Shown here: positions 11,640-22,569 of the stretch, one piece after another
Layout of the letters: every line of letters starts with the position of its first letter
Numbering within the stretch: the stretch's first letter is position 1
From: Heterohyrax brucei
Taxonomy: Eukaryota; Chordata; Mammalia; Hyracoidea; Procaviidae
Direction: 5' to 3'
Length of the DNA stretch: 64,000 nt
Assembly (NCBI GenBank): GCA_028571685.1
Contig: CM053141.1
Coordinates: 135,374,833 to 135,438,832 of the forward strand
Position numbers and translations under genes: made by a program
The notes under the pieces: generated by a model
Seen by the model: only the letters and a program-made list of their open reading frames with translations
Database searches by the model: none
Told to the model about the DNA's origin: nothing

Positions 11640-11850
11640 GACTTGAAATCAAACAGGCCGAAGTTCTTGCTCTGACTCTGCTAAGGATTCACTTTCAAAT
11701 TTTGGGCAAGTTATTAAAACCTTCCTGTGCCTCAGTGCACTCAAGTCTGTAATGGGTGTGACAATATTTACCTTGTAAGACAGTAGTTAAAATAATGTCT
11801 TAAGTGGTTTATCCCATAGGCCTCAACACATGATGCTCAGTATTATCAAC
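11640..11850 (+). mobile_element. MIR SINE
   Basis: MIR order is recognisable: 'gctctgactctgc', 'gggcaagttattaaaacctt', 'ctgtgcctcagtgcactc', then 'taccttgtaagacagtag' and an end near 'gatgctcagtattatc'. Confidence 0.75.
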
Positions 11851-12410
11851 ATAAATGTTAACGCTGTTGGCTTTATAGTAGTGTCACTAGGAGGCACCAG
11901 TCAGTGTCATAAAATGACCAGAAGCAGATCTCAGGATGGAGTGGGTGCTAATAGCTAGAATACTCTGCAGACTATAAATAGTTCAGGAGCTCCAAACATG
12001 CATAGGGCAGAGATTTTCCATCAAAGGAATGCTGTGTGTCCAAAAGAAGAGTAAAGAATGACTTTGAACTTGATAGACTCTGTTGCATCTCCTTGTTGGA
12101 GGTGGCACTGTGAGACCCTTTGTTTAGTGGTCAGGATGATACAGCTTGTGATCTGTGCCTCTTATCACACTAGGGCTCAGCATGCAGGAAATCTCTCTGC
12201 AGGGGAAATACACAGCAATGCCATGACAGGAACTTGGTTATGCTGTCTGGACACAAATGACATCAAGTAACTCCAGAAATGTATGTAGAATCTCTGGATT
12301 TGATGGGGATAAAATGGTTTTTAAAAGCTTTGATATATATAGTCTGGAAATTTGTGACTACATGCTAAGATGTTACCAAGTATACTAACTGTTCTATTGC
12401 TAAAGCTAGA
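11851..12410. other. Unassigned noncoding stretch
   Basis: No repeat or gene recognised. A 70-codon plus-strand frame at 12058-12270 shows no recognisable domain. Confidence 0.4.
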
Positions 12411-12465
12411 CGCCAAGCCAAGTGCCGTCGAGTCGGATCCGACTCATGGCGACCCTAGGGGCCAG
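12411..12465 (-). mobile_element. AfroSINE tail fragment, reversed, CpG-rich
   Basis: Contains 'aagtgccgtcgagtcggatc' and 'ggcgaccctaggggccag'. The retained CpGs suggest this fragment is younger than the adjoining copy at 12480-12605. Confidence 0.75.
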
Positions 12466-12479
12466 AAAGAAACCTACAG

Positions 12480-12605
12480 CCATCATTTCAGTTCCAGCTC
12501 ATAATGATGCTATAGAACAGATTCCCCACAGCTTTTGCAAGGAGTTCCTGGTAGATTTGAACTGCCAACCTTTCAGTTAGATTGCACATAACCACCACAT
12601 CACTA
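12480..12605 (-). mobile_element. AfroSINE copy, reversed, decayed
   Basis: Body 'atgatgctatagaacagatt', then 'aaggagttcctggtagattt' and 'aaccaccacatcactaa', in reverse SINE order. Its tail lies to the left and was probably interrupted by, or mixed with, the 12411-12465 fragment. Confidence 0.65.
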
Positions 12606-12840
12606 AAGCTAAGGCTATTTAAAATGTAACAAGTTAACCCACTTTATAAATGCTTTTAAAAAATAAAGCATCATGTATAAGTCATACATTTGGACTTATT
12701 AAAATAGTACAATAGCTTTAATTTCATGCTCTTGCAACTCTATCATTCTAACATTTATTTAGTGTTAGCTTAGAATCTTTAGCTTTTTTATGAATGGTTT
12801 TGTAAAAATTAAGGTTGAGTTCTGAGATGTATATAAAATT

Positions 12841-13242
12841 GAATATAATTTACTAAGTCACTTAGATATAGACAGTAGAGCTCCATTAAAGTCTAAAAGT
12901 GGTTAGAGTTAAATTGTTGTTGAGTTGATTCCAACTCATAATGACTAGAGTTAGAAATGCCCCATAAAGCTTCCAAAGAGCAACTGATGGATTCAAACTA
13001 CATATCTTTTGATTAGTAGCCATAGCACTTAACCACTACACCCAAATTAATGGACTTAACCACTACACCCAAATAAGATGGATGTACTAATTATTCTTCT
13101 CTGTGACAAGCTCTGGCACCTGTTTGGTTTTGAGTTGAGACAAAGATAGACCCTAGATGTTTGAGTTAAGGAGGTCATCCAGCCCAGTGTCCTCATTCTA
13201 CACGAGCATGTTTCAGTCACTAAGATCCAGGGAAATCATAGA
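12841..13242 (+). repeat. Left arm of a ~400-bp inverted duplication
   Basis: Its reverse complement matches 14103-14500 over the whole length, with about a dozen substitutions and one 3-base indel by eye. It contains a reversed AfroSINE (12915-13050) plus flanking single-copy-looking sequence on both sides, so the duplicated unit is larger than the SINE. The 858-860 bases between the arms are not part of the match. Confidence 0.92.
12915..13050 (-). mobile_element. AfroSINE copy, reversed
   Basis: Tail 'gttgttgagttgattccaac', body 'agaaatgccccataaagctt', head 'gcacttaaccactacaccca'. The last block is repeated once ('cttaaccactacacccaa') about 20 bases later. Confidence 0.82.
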
Positions 13243-13399
13243 AACACAGGACAATTGTTCATGAGAAATCTTGAGAATATAATAAAAGTAAGCCACTGTG
13301 CTGTATTTTAGATCCGCAAATACAGTGATAAGTATTTAATGATGGAAGACAAAAAAATAAGAGTATAGGGTTATCCTTAAAATTGCAGCTATTAACAGG

Positions 13400-13600
13400 A
13401 AAGCTCCCATGAGATCAGTCAATACCAGGACCAATATTCTCTGGTGTACTATTTATTAGTAACCTGGATGACAGATGTGATACAAAATAGTTGAATTTGT
13501 TGATGACAGTGCTGAAAGACTGATGAAGATAGTGAACTACTGTAGAAAAGACCTAAGAAAACCATGTATTAAGCTAATGTGAACAAGAGAAAAAGAAGCT
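13400..13600 (+). mobile_element. CR1/L3-like LINE fragment (tentative)
   Basis: The run 'tattagtaacctggatgaca' followed by 'gaatttgttgatgacagtgc' resembles the coding stretch of CR1-type reverse transcriptase in which 'NLDD' precedes a 'FVDD'-like box. The fragment is short and decayed. Confidence 0.35.
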
Positions 13601-13625
13601 TGGGTGCACTGGAATTTCTCAGGGC

Positions 13626-13651
13626 AAAAAAAAAAAAAAAAAAAAAAAAAA
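13626..13651. repeat. Poly-A tract (26 A)
   Basis: An uninterrupted A run. It may be a retroposon tail, but the upstream 200 bases look like an old CR1-like fragment, a class that does not normally end in poly-A. Its origin is therefore unclear. Confidence 0.9.
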
Positions 13652-14074
13652 TGAGAGATACTCCACATAATTTAAGAAAAATCATTTCTGAATATTCAAG
13701 AGCAGTTGAAATTTGATTAGGGACTCAGGTAACTGCTGTGAATAATTTTAGTAATAAACCAACACGAATGGAGCTGATTGTCATCCCTTCTGTATAGTTA
13801 GGTGCCACCTAGTCAGTTCTGACTCATAGCGACCCTATGAACAACAGAACGAAACACTGCCCAGTCTTGTGCCTTGTCCACATTTATTTTTATGCTTAAA
13901 GCCATTGTTGCAGCCACTGTGTCAATCTATCTAATCAAGAGTCTTCCCCTTTTTCACTGACCCTACACTCTACCAAGCATGATGTCCTTCTCCAAGGAAT
14001 GATCCTTCCTGACAACATGTCCAAAGTATGTAAGATGCAGGCTTGCTGTCTTTGCTTCCAAGGAAAGCAAATGG

Positions 14075-14104
14075 ATGTACTTAAGATCTATGTACTTAAG
14101 ATCT
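14075..14104. repeat. Perfect 15-bp tandem duplication
   Basis: The unit 'atgtacttaagatct' occurs twice head to tail, exactly at the junction between the RTE sequence and the inverted-duplication arm. The core 'tgtactt' recurs on the other side of the arm at about 14504-14511. Confidence 0.9.
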
Positions 14105-14500
14105 ATGATTTACCTGGATCTCAGTGACTGAAACATGCTTGTGTAGAATGAGGACACTGGGCTGGATGACCTCCTTAACTCAAACATCTAGGGTCTATCT
14201 TTGTCTCAACTCAAAACCAAACAGGTGTCAGAGCTTGTCACAGAGAATAATTAGTACATCCATCTTATTTGGGTGTAGTGGTTAAATCCATTAATTTGAG
14301 TGTAGTGGTTAAGTGCTATGGCTACTAATCAAAAGATACGTAGTTTGAATCCATCAGTTGCTCTTTGGAAGCTTTATGGGGCATTTCTAACTCTAGTCAT
14401 TATGAATTGGAATCAACTCAACAACAATTTAACTCTAACCACTTGTAGACTTTAACGGAACTCTACTGTCTACATCTAAGTGACTTAGTAAATTATATTC
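14103..14500 (-). repeat. Right arm of the ~400-bp inverted duplication, inserted in RTE
   Basis: This is the inverted partner of 12841-13242. RTE sequence stops at its left edge and resumes at its right edge ('tgtacttcatccaaaacaga'), matching the continuous RTE sequence at 37560-37590. The arm is therefore an insertion into a pre-existing RTE copy, not the ancestral locus. Confidence 0.9.
14283..14430 (+). mobile_element. AfroSINE copy inside the right arm
   Basis: Forward copy of the SINE found reversed at 12915-13050: 'gtgtagtggttaagtgctat', 'gctttatggggcatttct', 'gaattggaatcaactcaac'. It was carried along as part of the duplicated block rather than inserted on its own. Confidence 0.85.
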
Positions 14501-14515
14501 CATTTGTACTTCATC

Positions 14516-15750
14516 CAAAACAGATCTGTTGGTTCTTTTGGTGGCTTGTGGTACATTCAACATTCTTCTCCAACACCACAATTCAAATGCATCAATTCTT
14601 TTTCTGTCTTCTTTGTTCACAGTCCAGCTTTCACAAGCATGTGATGCAATTGAAAATATCATGGCTTGGATCAGGTGCTTTTTAGTCTTTAAGGTGACAT
14701 CCTTACTTTTGAATACTTTAAAGAGGTCTTTTGCAGCAGATTTTCCCAGTGCAATGCATCTTTTGATTTCTTGGCTGCTGCTTCCATTGGCATTGATTGT
14801 AGACCAAAGTAAAATGAAATCCTTGACAACCTCAATCCTTTCTCCATTTGTGATGATGTTGCTTACTGGTCCAGTTGTGAGGATTTTTGTTTTCTCGATG
14901 TTAGGTCCAATCCATACTGAAGGCTGTGGTCCTTGATGTTCATCAGTAAGTGTCTCAAATCTTCATTTCCAGCAGGTAAGGTGGTGTCATCTACATAACA
15001 CAGGTTGTTAATGAGTTATCCTCCAATCCTGGTGCCTCAATCTTCTGCATATAATCCAGCTTTTCAGATTATTTGCTTGGCATACGGATTAAAAAGGTAT
15101 GGTGAAAGGATACAACCCTGACACACATCTTTCCTGACTGTAAACCATGCAATGTCCCCTTGTTCTGTTCGCAGACTGCACCTTGATCCATATACAGATT
15201 CCTTAGGAGCACAATTAGGTGTTCTGGATTTCCCATTCTCTGCAATGTTAGCCATAGTTTAGTATGATCCACACAGTCAAATGCTTTTGCATAGTCAGTG
15301 AAACACAAGTAAACGTCTTGTTGGTATTCTTTGCTTTCAGCCAAGATCTATCTGACGTCAGCAACGATATCCCTGGTTCTACATCCTCTTCTGAATCCCG
15401 CTTGAATTTCTGTCAGTTCCTTGTCAATATACTGTTGTAGTCACTTTTGAATGATCTTGAGCAGAATTTTACCTGCATGTGATACCAACGATACTGTTCG
15501 GTAGTTTCCACATTCAGTTGGATCACCTTTCTTTGGAATGAGCATAAATAGGGATCTCTTCCAGGCAGCTGGCCAGGTAGCTGTCCTCCAAATTTCTGGG
15601 CATAGTCAAGTCAGCACTTTCAGCACTGCATCTGTTTGTTGAAATATCTCAGTTCATATTCCATCAATTCCTGTAGCCTTGGTTTTTTGCCAGTGCCTTC
15701 GATACAGCTTTAAATTTGAATTCTTCCTTCAACACCATTGGTTCCTGATC
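14516..15750 (-). pseudogene. RTE reverse transcriptase remnant
   Basis: Broken minus-strand frames read the RTE polymerase and C-terminal region. Visible are 'DYAKAFDCVDHTKLW' (15344 frame), the 'VRVVSF' / 'QGCILSPYLFN' box near 15120, a catalytic box reading 'NNLCYVDDT' at about 14980-15010, and near the C terminus 'RIDAFELWCWRRMLNVP'. The two Asp of the catalytic box are kept (YVDD). Frameshifts and stops separate these pieces, so no active enzyme is encoded. Confidence 0.85.
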
Positions 15751-15934
15751 ATATTCTGTATTAAATGGAAATAATTCAACATCAGCCTAGTTGTTACAAA
15801 TTCTTTCTGAGTTTTAGGGTCCTGTTGTTCCTACTCTTTGAGAAGTCTTCTTTATCTGTCTACCATGTCAGATTTTTCTGTACCTTTTATCTTTAAACTC
15901 CTCCGTCCTAAGGTTTTCTTTTCTTAAGGAGGGG

Positions 15935-15984
15935 ATTGGTCCTATAGGGTTGCTATTGATTCAACAGCAATGGGTTTGATTTCC
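15935..15984 (+). mobile_element. AfroSINE tail fragment
   Basis: Only 'cctatagggttgctattgat' through 'caacagcaatgggtttgatt' is kept. It lies just beyond the truncated 5' end of the RTE copy. Confidence 0.6.
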
Positions 15985-16700
15985 CTCAGTTTTGCTAATT
16001 TGTGTGTAAATGTAACAACTGAAACCAGACACAGCTAATCTTTCAAGGTGCCCTTTACATCCAGGACATTTCAGCCAACAGAATGGGCCCACTGCTTTTT
16101 GAATGTCCAAGCTAGAAAGAAAACCTAAGGCCCTTTGTGCACTGGATGTCACATTTGCCTTGCATTTTGAAAATGTGCTTAGAAATTGAGTTGTGAGCAG
16201 GCATGGAGTCCCCTTACGTCACTCACAGCCCCAGCGTTTGCTAGAAGAGGTGAAGGCTCTTCCTTCCCTTCCTAACACTGGCGACCCCTGGGTCTGGAAA
16301 CCATCTTTTCTCCTTGCTCCTGCCCTGACCACAGGGGTAGCTCTCTCCACAGTACTGTTAAAAGAAGGTAGAAATACGCAAAGACAGATACAGCAATAGG
16401 GATCAAGACCAAGCGAGAATGTCCCCATGCAGCATGTCCTGATTAGCAGAGAATGTTTGTGCCCTGTGGAGGGCTCCTTTAATTCACCTGCCTCCCTTGC
16501 TTCCCCAGGGTGAGTGAGCCTTTGTTCCTGTTGATGGGTCTACACTCTAGCTAGCCTGCTAGAGCAAGGTTTCTGCAATCTCTGGAGGACACCCATCATT
16601 TCTTTGGATCAGAGTCTAACAGAGTAAGATCTATTAAGGAGTGAAAGGAAAATAGAACTTTAATGTCCTCAGCAACTATCCTTTCAGCCATTAAAGCATA
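15985..16700. other. Unassigned noncoding stretch
   Basis: Moderately GC-rich and without recognised repeats. Overlapping 63-69 codon frames on both strands at 16193-16428 show no domain. I see no gene. Confidence 0.4.
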
Positions 16701-17241
16701 CAAGGCCCAACAATTAAGTCCACAAACTTAATTATTCGAATTTCTATATACCTCATTGATGAATGTCACTAGGGTCACCTTTAGAGTACTCTCCTTGGGG
16801 AGCTATGAGCCAATGCCAGTGCCTAGTCACCCTGCAAAGCAATTTTGGAAATCTTTTTCTGGAATGGCCATTGCACATGGTGGCACCATGGCAAGTTCAC
16901 AAACTTCATTGTATAGTTGTCTGTGAGGGAGTTTTTGGCCAGTAAACAAATAACTGTATGGGAACACCCTCCCTACTCACTTGATCTGGCTCCCAATGAC
17001 TTTCTTCTTTACACAAAGACAAAGGAAATATTTAAAGGAAGACATTTTGATGACATTCAGGACATCAAGGATAATACAAGAACAGCTCTGATGGCCATTC
17101 TAGAAAGAGCTACAAAAATGCTTTGAAGGGTAGACTAGGCCCTGGCATCAGTGCATAGCTTCCCAAGGGGAGTACTTTGAAGGTGACTGCAGTGATATTT
17201 GGCAGTGAGATATGTAGCGATGAGTTTGAGAATTTAATTGG
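16701..17241 (+). mobile_element. Mariner-derived fold-back element, copy 1
   Basis: Bounded by TA dinucleotides (16699-16700 and about 17242-17243). The ends are inverted repeats: 'caattaagtccacaaactta' at left against 'gagtttgagaatttaattg' at right. The inverted homology extends inward for roughly 130 bases ('agtactctccttggggagct' against 'cttcccaaggggagtacttt'). Between the arms lies only the C-terminal end of a mariner transposase. A second copy with the same architecture is at 62886-63442. Confidence 0.85.
16917..17126 (+). pseudogene. Mariner transposase C-terminal fragment
   Basis: The frame contains 'EHPPYSLDLAPNDFLLY', the conserved mariner block that holds the third catalytic Asp of the D,D34D triad, followed by 'KGRHFDDIQDIKDNTRTAL'. 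Only about 70 residues of a protein normally near 340 residues remain. The DNA-binding domain and the first two catalytic residues are absent, so it cannot be an active transposase. Confidence 0.88.
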
Positions 17242-17242
17242 T

Positions 17243-17970
17243 AACTTTTCATGTGCGTGGGGGTGTGTGTGTGCATGCACATGCATGTGTAATATTGCAT
17301 ATATATGCCATATATATTCTTAAAGGAGATGAGAACATCCTGAGGAGAAATCAATGAAGCCTACTTATTTACCAAAAATATTTTTGTAAAATCCATTTCT
17401 ACCAAAAGCTATGTAAAGTAACTAAAATTAAAGTCTGAATTATTATAAACAATAATGGAGTTTACAGGAAAAACTAAGGAACTCTCAATTTATAGTCTCT
17501 TGTGTTTTAGAACTGAAAGCTAGGGAGACAGACCTTCATGCTAACACGGTTTGGTTACGGCACCTCATACGTCAGCCCTTCCACTAAACTATGTGACATT
17601 AATCCTGCACGTCAACAAGCTGTTATGGAAAATGTAATGGATCATAATCATGAAAACACATAAACAAATAGGTTCCCAGACTTTAACGTATCACAATACC
17701 CATAGTAGCAACATACATGAATTTTTTTAAGTGTCTTTGCAGTTCAGATGAATGTTTCCTGGTATTGCAGTTCAAATTGGATCCTCCAGATAAACCTAGA
17801 AATTACACCTTGTTAAAAATTACTTGGAGTGGTTTCACCACCTGACAACATCTTTGACCTATTGAAAGTCATCAAACAACTAAGTTGAAATTTCCAACTC
17901 TGATAAACAATAATATACTTCATAGGGTTATTATGAGGACAAAATGAGAATATATATGCATACCATATCT
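17243..17970. other. Unassigned AT-rich stretch
   Basis: A short GT/GCATGC-rich run lies near 17260-17292. The rest has no recognised gene or family, although 17650-17700 has wording like the edge of an old hAT (MER5-type) repeat. Confidence 0.35.
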
Positions 17971-18130
17971 TTACGAAAATAACATGTACCTTCTGTGTTT
18001 TTTGCCAAATACCCCACCACCCCAAGGTATGGTCATAATGCAACTATGCCAACTTTTTTTAACATGTTGCTGAAAAAGACAATTAGCGTACTGTGCTTAT
18101 GAAAACACTTGATGGGGGGATGGCATGGTT
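17971..18130 (+). repeat. Unclassified interspersed repeat, copy 1
   Basis: Shares an ordered set of words with 43209-43375: 'ttacgaaaataacatgtacc', 'ttctgtgtt', 'gccaaataccccaccacccc', 'aactatgccaactttttt', 'acatgttgctgaaaaa' and 'tatgaaaacacttgatgggg'. I do not recognise the family; a non-autonomous DNA transposon is possible but unproved. Confidence 0.65.
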
Positions 18131-19197
18131 GAAAAACAGAGAAGGGAAGTGTTATTTGCAAAAAAATATTCACTGTATGACTTCTAAAGAGCTGTATATG
18201 TAAATGAGTGTAATTATATGTGCCTTTGTTAAAATTCTATGCACAACAGTGGAAATTCAATATAAGATAGGCTTTTATTGTATCCTATTCAAGATACTTT
18301 ATCTGAAGAACTAAAGGGATTTTGCTAGGCAAGGAAATCCTGAGTAAGAGCTCTCTTCCTTACCAGAATCTCAATAATAATGCTACAATGGTGAGTCTCC
18401 AATGTAAAAGATCTATGATCACATATAAGGCACATATATATTTTAAATGGGACACTGTAAGGGGAAGAATCTTCCCCAGTAGAATCACTCATACTTAAAT
18501 AACTAATGAGATCATCTCCAAAGATAATGAATCTATTAGTTGAAAAAGAAGTTAAACTGTAAATCTATATCCTATGTTTACACTGCTATGTATAAATATT
18601 GAATGAAATATGAACAAAAATATACTTCATCTTATCACCCATGTGCCCAACGGAACCATTTCCAAAATAAATCAAAAATCTCATTGAAATTGTTTCTCAT
18701 TTTCATGATTTCACTGGGAAGAGAAAGGATTTTCTTCAATAGGCTGTTAAAACTCTGCCATTATGCTATAGTGAGGCAATTTGCAAAAACAGCTGCCTTT
18801 AATGAGTAAACCTTTCCATCTGGCACATCCTATGTAGACACAAACAACCTCATCAATTAAAAAAAAAAAAGGAAAGAAAGAACAAAAGAACTCTATTTCA
18901 TGACAAAAAGAAGTTCTACTTTCTGGTCTCTCTTTGCACTCTGCAAAGGCTAAGCTGCGTTTGGAGGGGATGATTGTTTCTCTTGGTGGAGTCATTCTGT
19001 CCATTCCCAGTCTGAGTTCACAAAAACTTGACCCAAACTTTGCTGTGTTGATACTACATTGCTCTGGAAGGCTGACAAAATTATTCAGTCCATGTTTATA
19101 ATAGAAATATTTCATTCAAGAAAGAAGGAAAGGAAAAAAACCCTTGACAGAAGTAATGCTGTTATGTTAACTCTGGAAATGAGAATGAGTAGATGCA
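18131..19197. other. Unassigned AT-rich stretch
   Basis: No recognised gene or repeat family. A 122-codon minus-strand frame at 18747-19115 contains a hydrophobic run made by a poly-A/G tract, and is probably chance. A short A-rich run lies at 18859-18870. Confidence 0.4.
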
Positions 19198-19603
19198 TTA
19201 GTTACCCAGTGCTGCCATAACAATAAAAATAACACAAACAGAAAGCTTTAAATAAACCAGAGTTTATTTTCTCACAGCTGAGCAGCCTAGGACTTCAAAT
19301 TCCAGGCGTGGCTCCAAGAGGAGGTCCTTCTTGTAGTCCCTGGGGAGTTCCGTGGTGTTCCTTGTTGGTCTGATCGTTCCCTGATTCTCCCGGCTTTCCT
19401 TGCTGTCTGTCTGCCCATTCATTGCCTGTGCCTCTGTGTCTAGTATGCTGTTTTTATAACTCACAGTGTGATTAGCATTAGGACTCACTGACTCTGGTAT
19501 TGACTCGTTAACATAGCAAATATTTCCAAACAAAATCACATCCAGAGGTACAAAGACTGGGACTCCAGGGCATATTTGGGGGGAAACAGTCCAACTGATG
19601 GCC
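19198..19603 (-). mobile_element. ERVL-MaLR-type LTR, reversed
   Basis: Left edge 'ttagttacccagtgctgcca' followed by 'ccagagtttattttctcaca' is the reversed MaLR LTR 3' end, including the reversed AATAAA ('tttatt'). Right edge 'atttggggggaaacagtcca' is the reversed LTR start. The internal part (19310-19540) diverges from the other copies in the window. Solo LTR. Confidence 0.75.
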
Positions 19604-20582
19604 GCAGATAAATTTGTTTTTCATAATATGTACATGTTTTAACTTCTCTTTGATTCTAAGAAATTGTTATTAGAGCCTTAGTTTGAAGCATCATGTTCCA
19701 TTTAGATATCCTGAATATTTATACTCATGTTTTCTGATATTCCAAGCAAGCTTTATTATTTGAATAATGACAGAAAGCTGAATAACAGCATAACCTTCTT
19801 AACTGCTAATTATTTGGTGTTCATTTTTTATAAAATATTGATTATTTTCCTTTGCTATGCATCTGTTACTATTTTTTCAGCAAATATTTGGGCTTAGATT
19901 TGAATGTCCAAATTACCCTTTTTACTTGATTTTTAACCACAGACTTTTGGCTTCTGGTGAATTAATGAAGCACACAGTACTCAGTTTTTCTATCTCACGA
20001 AGCTGATGTATTTAGTTTTAGCAATCCAACAGCTGAGATTTTTTTCCAAGCTCCTAATCCTGTATGTTTCTAGATTAGACTATTAAATCTAGACATACGT
20101 GGAATTACATGTATAAACAACAACAAAAAAAGTGCAGGGTTTAGATTAAAAGACTAAATAACTGCTCATTAAATTGGAAGCTGGAGAGATGAGAGGGTCA
20201 GGGATTGTCTGTCAGCATGCTGGCACTTCGGCTCATAGATCAGTAGAAGATGAATGAGACAGGTGCAGGGGTGGCAGGCCTGCGCCTCCCGTGAGCAGGT
20301 TATCAGTCTTTTGGGGGAGATAGTAGCAGGAGTTTTTAATTTTCCTCCCTGACTACTGTGTATAGTGTAAAATTAATGTACGTCACATTAAGGTTATGGC
20401 AAGGTATTGTTGTCGGAGAGAGGAAATTGTTTGTTCTCCGCCCTCCAAACACTTGTGCATACCGTGATAATGCATTATTGAAAAGCAAGTTTCTTTGTCA
20501 TTGTCATAGTGGTGAGTTGGAAATCATATTTTTCACCTCTAATTATGCAGGAGGAAGTTAACAGACTTCTAAACCTCAGTTG
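19604..20582. other. Unassigned AT-rich stretch
   Basis: Nothing recognised; only short frames are present. Words such as 'tgctaattatttggtgttca' are AT-rich but not diagnostic. Confidence 0.4.
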
Positions 20583-20787
20583 AAGAGTCCTGGCGGTACA
20601 GTGGTTAAGAGCTTGGCTGGTAGCTGAGCTGTTGGCTTTTTGAACTCGACAGCCACTCTTCAGGAGAAAAGACCCGGTGTGCAGCTTCTACAAAGATTTC
20701 CGCCTAGAGAAGTCTATGAGGCAGTTCTACTCGGAACTATAGGGCAGCTGTGAGTCTGAATCAGTTTAAGGGCACACAACAACAAAC
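20583..20787 (+). mobile_element. AfroSINE copy, long form
   Basis: Head 'tcctggcggtacagtggtta', middle 'gagaaaagacccggtg' and 'caaagatttccgcctaga', body 'tctatgaggcagttctactc', tail 'gggcagctgtgagtctgaat'. The middle segment defines the longer AfroSINE form. Confidence 0.85.
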
Positions 20788-21969
20788 CTCAGTCTGAAAG
20801 TAATTTTTTTTTTTTTAAGCAAGAATAAGTCTGCCTTATCTAACATTAAGGTAACAAAACAAAATTGAGACAAAAGCTTTGTCTTTGACTATGCTATGCA
20901 TAGCTTTCCTTCCAGGATAAGGATCTGGAGTAGCACTTGCCTTCAAAGTGTTTGACTTTAAATCAGTGATTTTTATCTGATTCTGGGGGCCTGTGGTGAA
21001 GCCAAGAAATCTCTATTTTTGTCAAGAATTTTGCATACGATTCTAAAATAAGAAGGATAATATGAAGTAACCAAAAGGAAATGAACATGGGTGGAATACT
21101 TTTAGAAGGAACCAAATTAAGAAAAAAAAATTAGTTGTAAGAATAAAATTGTGGCAAAACAGTTGATATAAAAGTGTGTCTAGACCAAAGTTTGGTGTCT
21201 AGACCAACATGGATGGAAGCAAGAAGAAAATATGCTCTGTTATCTGATTAAAAATGTTGAAACTAGAATACAGATCTCTTTTCCTTCCACATATTATTTA
21301 TATACAATTCCAAATTGTCCTCCAAATGTAAATTAATTTTAACTGTGTTCAGTATTGTCTTTAGTAAACAATAATGCATAGTATTACATGTGGATTAGGT
21401 ACAAGAGGTTTGTGGAGAAGATCAGCCTCTAGGAATGCAGTATATGAGAGATTCTGCCTGGTATTTACCCAGCTGTCTGAGAAAACACAGAGTTTGAGAA
21501 GGAGGAATAGTTAAGCTTAAAAAATTAGGGTGATATATTAATAAGGAAAAGTCAAGGAAACTCAAAAGCTACCTCAGCTTGCCACATTTATAGGTGCTAG
21601 ATACTCAGGCTGCAGCTATTGTGGGGTATCCCTGCTAGGGTCATTCTACGTTTCACGTACCATATCAGGGTCAAAGAGCACTTGGCACAGGACCTCACGC
21701 AGCCATGGAGCACTTGCCTGTGCTCTAAACTAAGGCACCTTTTCTTTTCAGGATACACAGCCCTGCACATTAGGATGGGCAGCCATAGCATTCATGGAAT
21801 GAAGCACAGACTGAGCTTTAGCCTCTACTTACTCATTTTGCCCAGAATTCTCTGCAGGGTACAACCTGGACATCCAAGAATAAGTCTGACGAATCTGAAG
21901 AGGAAACTTCGGGAAGCTGGCGTGTTAGCAGTGACCAAGAGGGCCCTGAGCAAACACAGCTGAGTCCCA
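20788..21969. other. Unassigned stretch
   Basis: No clear repeat. A 114-codon plus-strand frame at 21619-21963 is Leu/Arg-rich and directly precedes the RTE fragment. It might be read-through of unrelated sequence or an unrecognised 5' RTE part, but it has no motif I can assign. Confidence 0.35.
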
Positions 21970-22565
21970 GTTTTCAACTACGTATACAATCAAACTAAGG
22001 CCAAAGATAAAGAACTTGAAGATTTTTTTACCAGCTTCTGCAATCTGAAACTGGTTGAGCATGCAACCAGGATACATTGATAATTACTGGTGATTGGAAT
22101 GCAAAAATTGGAAACAAAGAAGAAGGACTAGTAGTTGTAAAATATGAGCTTGGTGATAGAAATGGTGCTGGAGGATTGCTTGACAGAATTTTGCGGGACT
22201 AATGACTTCTGCATTGCAAATTCCTTTCTTCACCAACAGTAACTATGCACCTGGACCTCACCAGATGTAATATACAGAAATCAAATTGACCGTATCTGTG
22301 GAAAGAGATGATGGAAAAGCTCAGTATCATCAGTAAGAACAAGACCAAGTCCTGACTGCAGCACAGACGATCAATTGCTCATATGCAATTTCAAATTGAA
22401 ACTGAAAAAAATTAGAACAAGTTCATGAAAGCAGAAGTACAATCTTGAGTATATCCCACCTGAGTTTATAGACCATCTGAAGAATAAATTTGATGCATTG
22501 AATGCTAATGACTGAAGACCAGATGATTTGTGGAATTACACCAAAGACATCATACATGAAGAAAG
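21970..22565 (+). mobile_element. RTE LINE fragment, endonuclease region
   Basis: The broken forward frame reads the RTE apurinic-like endonuclease: 'YTIKLRPKIK' near the start (matching 'QIYTPTTKAKDEEVE' at 39850), 'ITGDWNAKIGNKEEGLVV' at about 22085-22140, then the 'sPDVIYRNQIDrI' block at 22260-22295. It is truncated at both ends; the polymerase domain is absent. Confidence 0.82.
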
Positions 22566-22569
22566 CAAA

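Larger units (their letters stand above)
13797..15800 (-). mobile_element. RTE (BovB-like) LINE, 5' truncated
   Basis: The 3' terminus is at the left ('gttaggtgccacctagtcag'), and the element then reads leftwards-transcribed through the C-terminal part and reverse transcriptase. It is split by the inverted-duplication arm at 14103-14500. The element stops inside the region upstream of the polymerase domain, so the endonuclease part is missing. The same layout is seen, more completely, at 37131-39935. Confidence 0.88.

Noticed and set aside
16917-17126. Mariner frame as an active or domesticated transposase
   Set aside because: Only about 70 C-terminal residues remain, without the DNA-binding domain or two of three catalytic residues. 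The second copy has no open frame.
18747-19115. 122-codon minus-strand frame with a hydrophobic run
   Set aside because: The hydrophobic part is produced by a poly-A/purine tract read in reverse, and no family resemblance is seen.
21619-21963. 114-codon frame upstream of the RTE fragment as the RTE N-terminus
   Set aside because: No endonuclease motif and no resemblance to the N-terminal sequence of the other RTE copy (39850-39935), so I could not support it.
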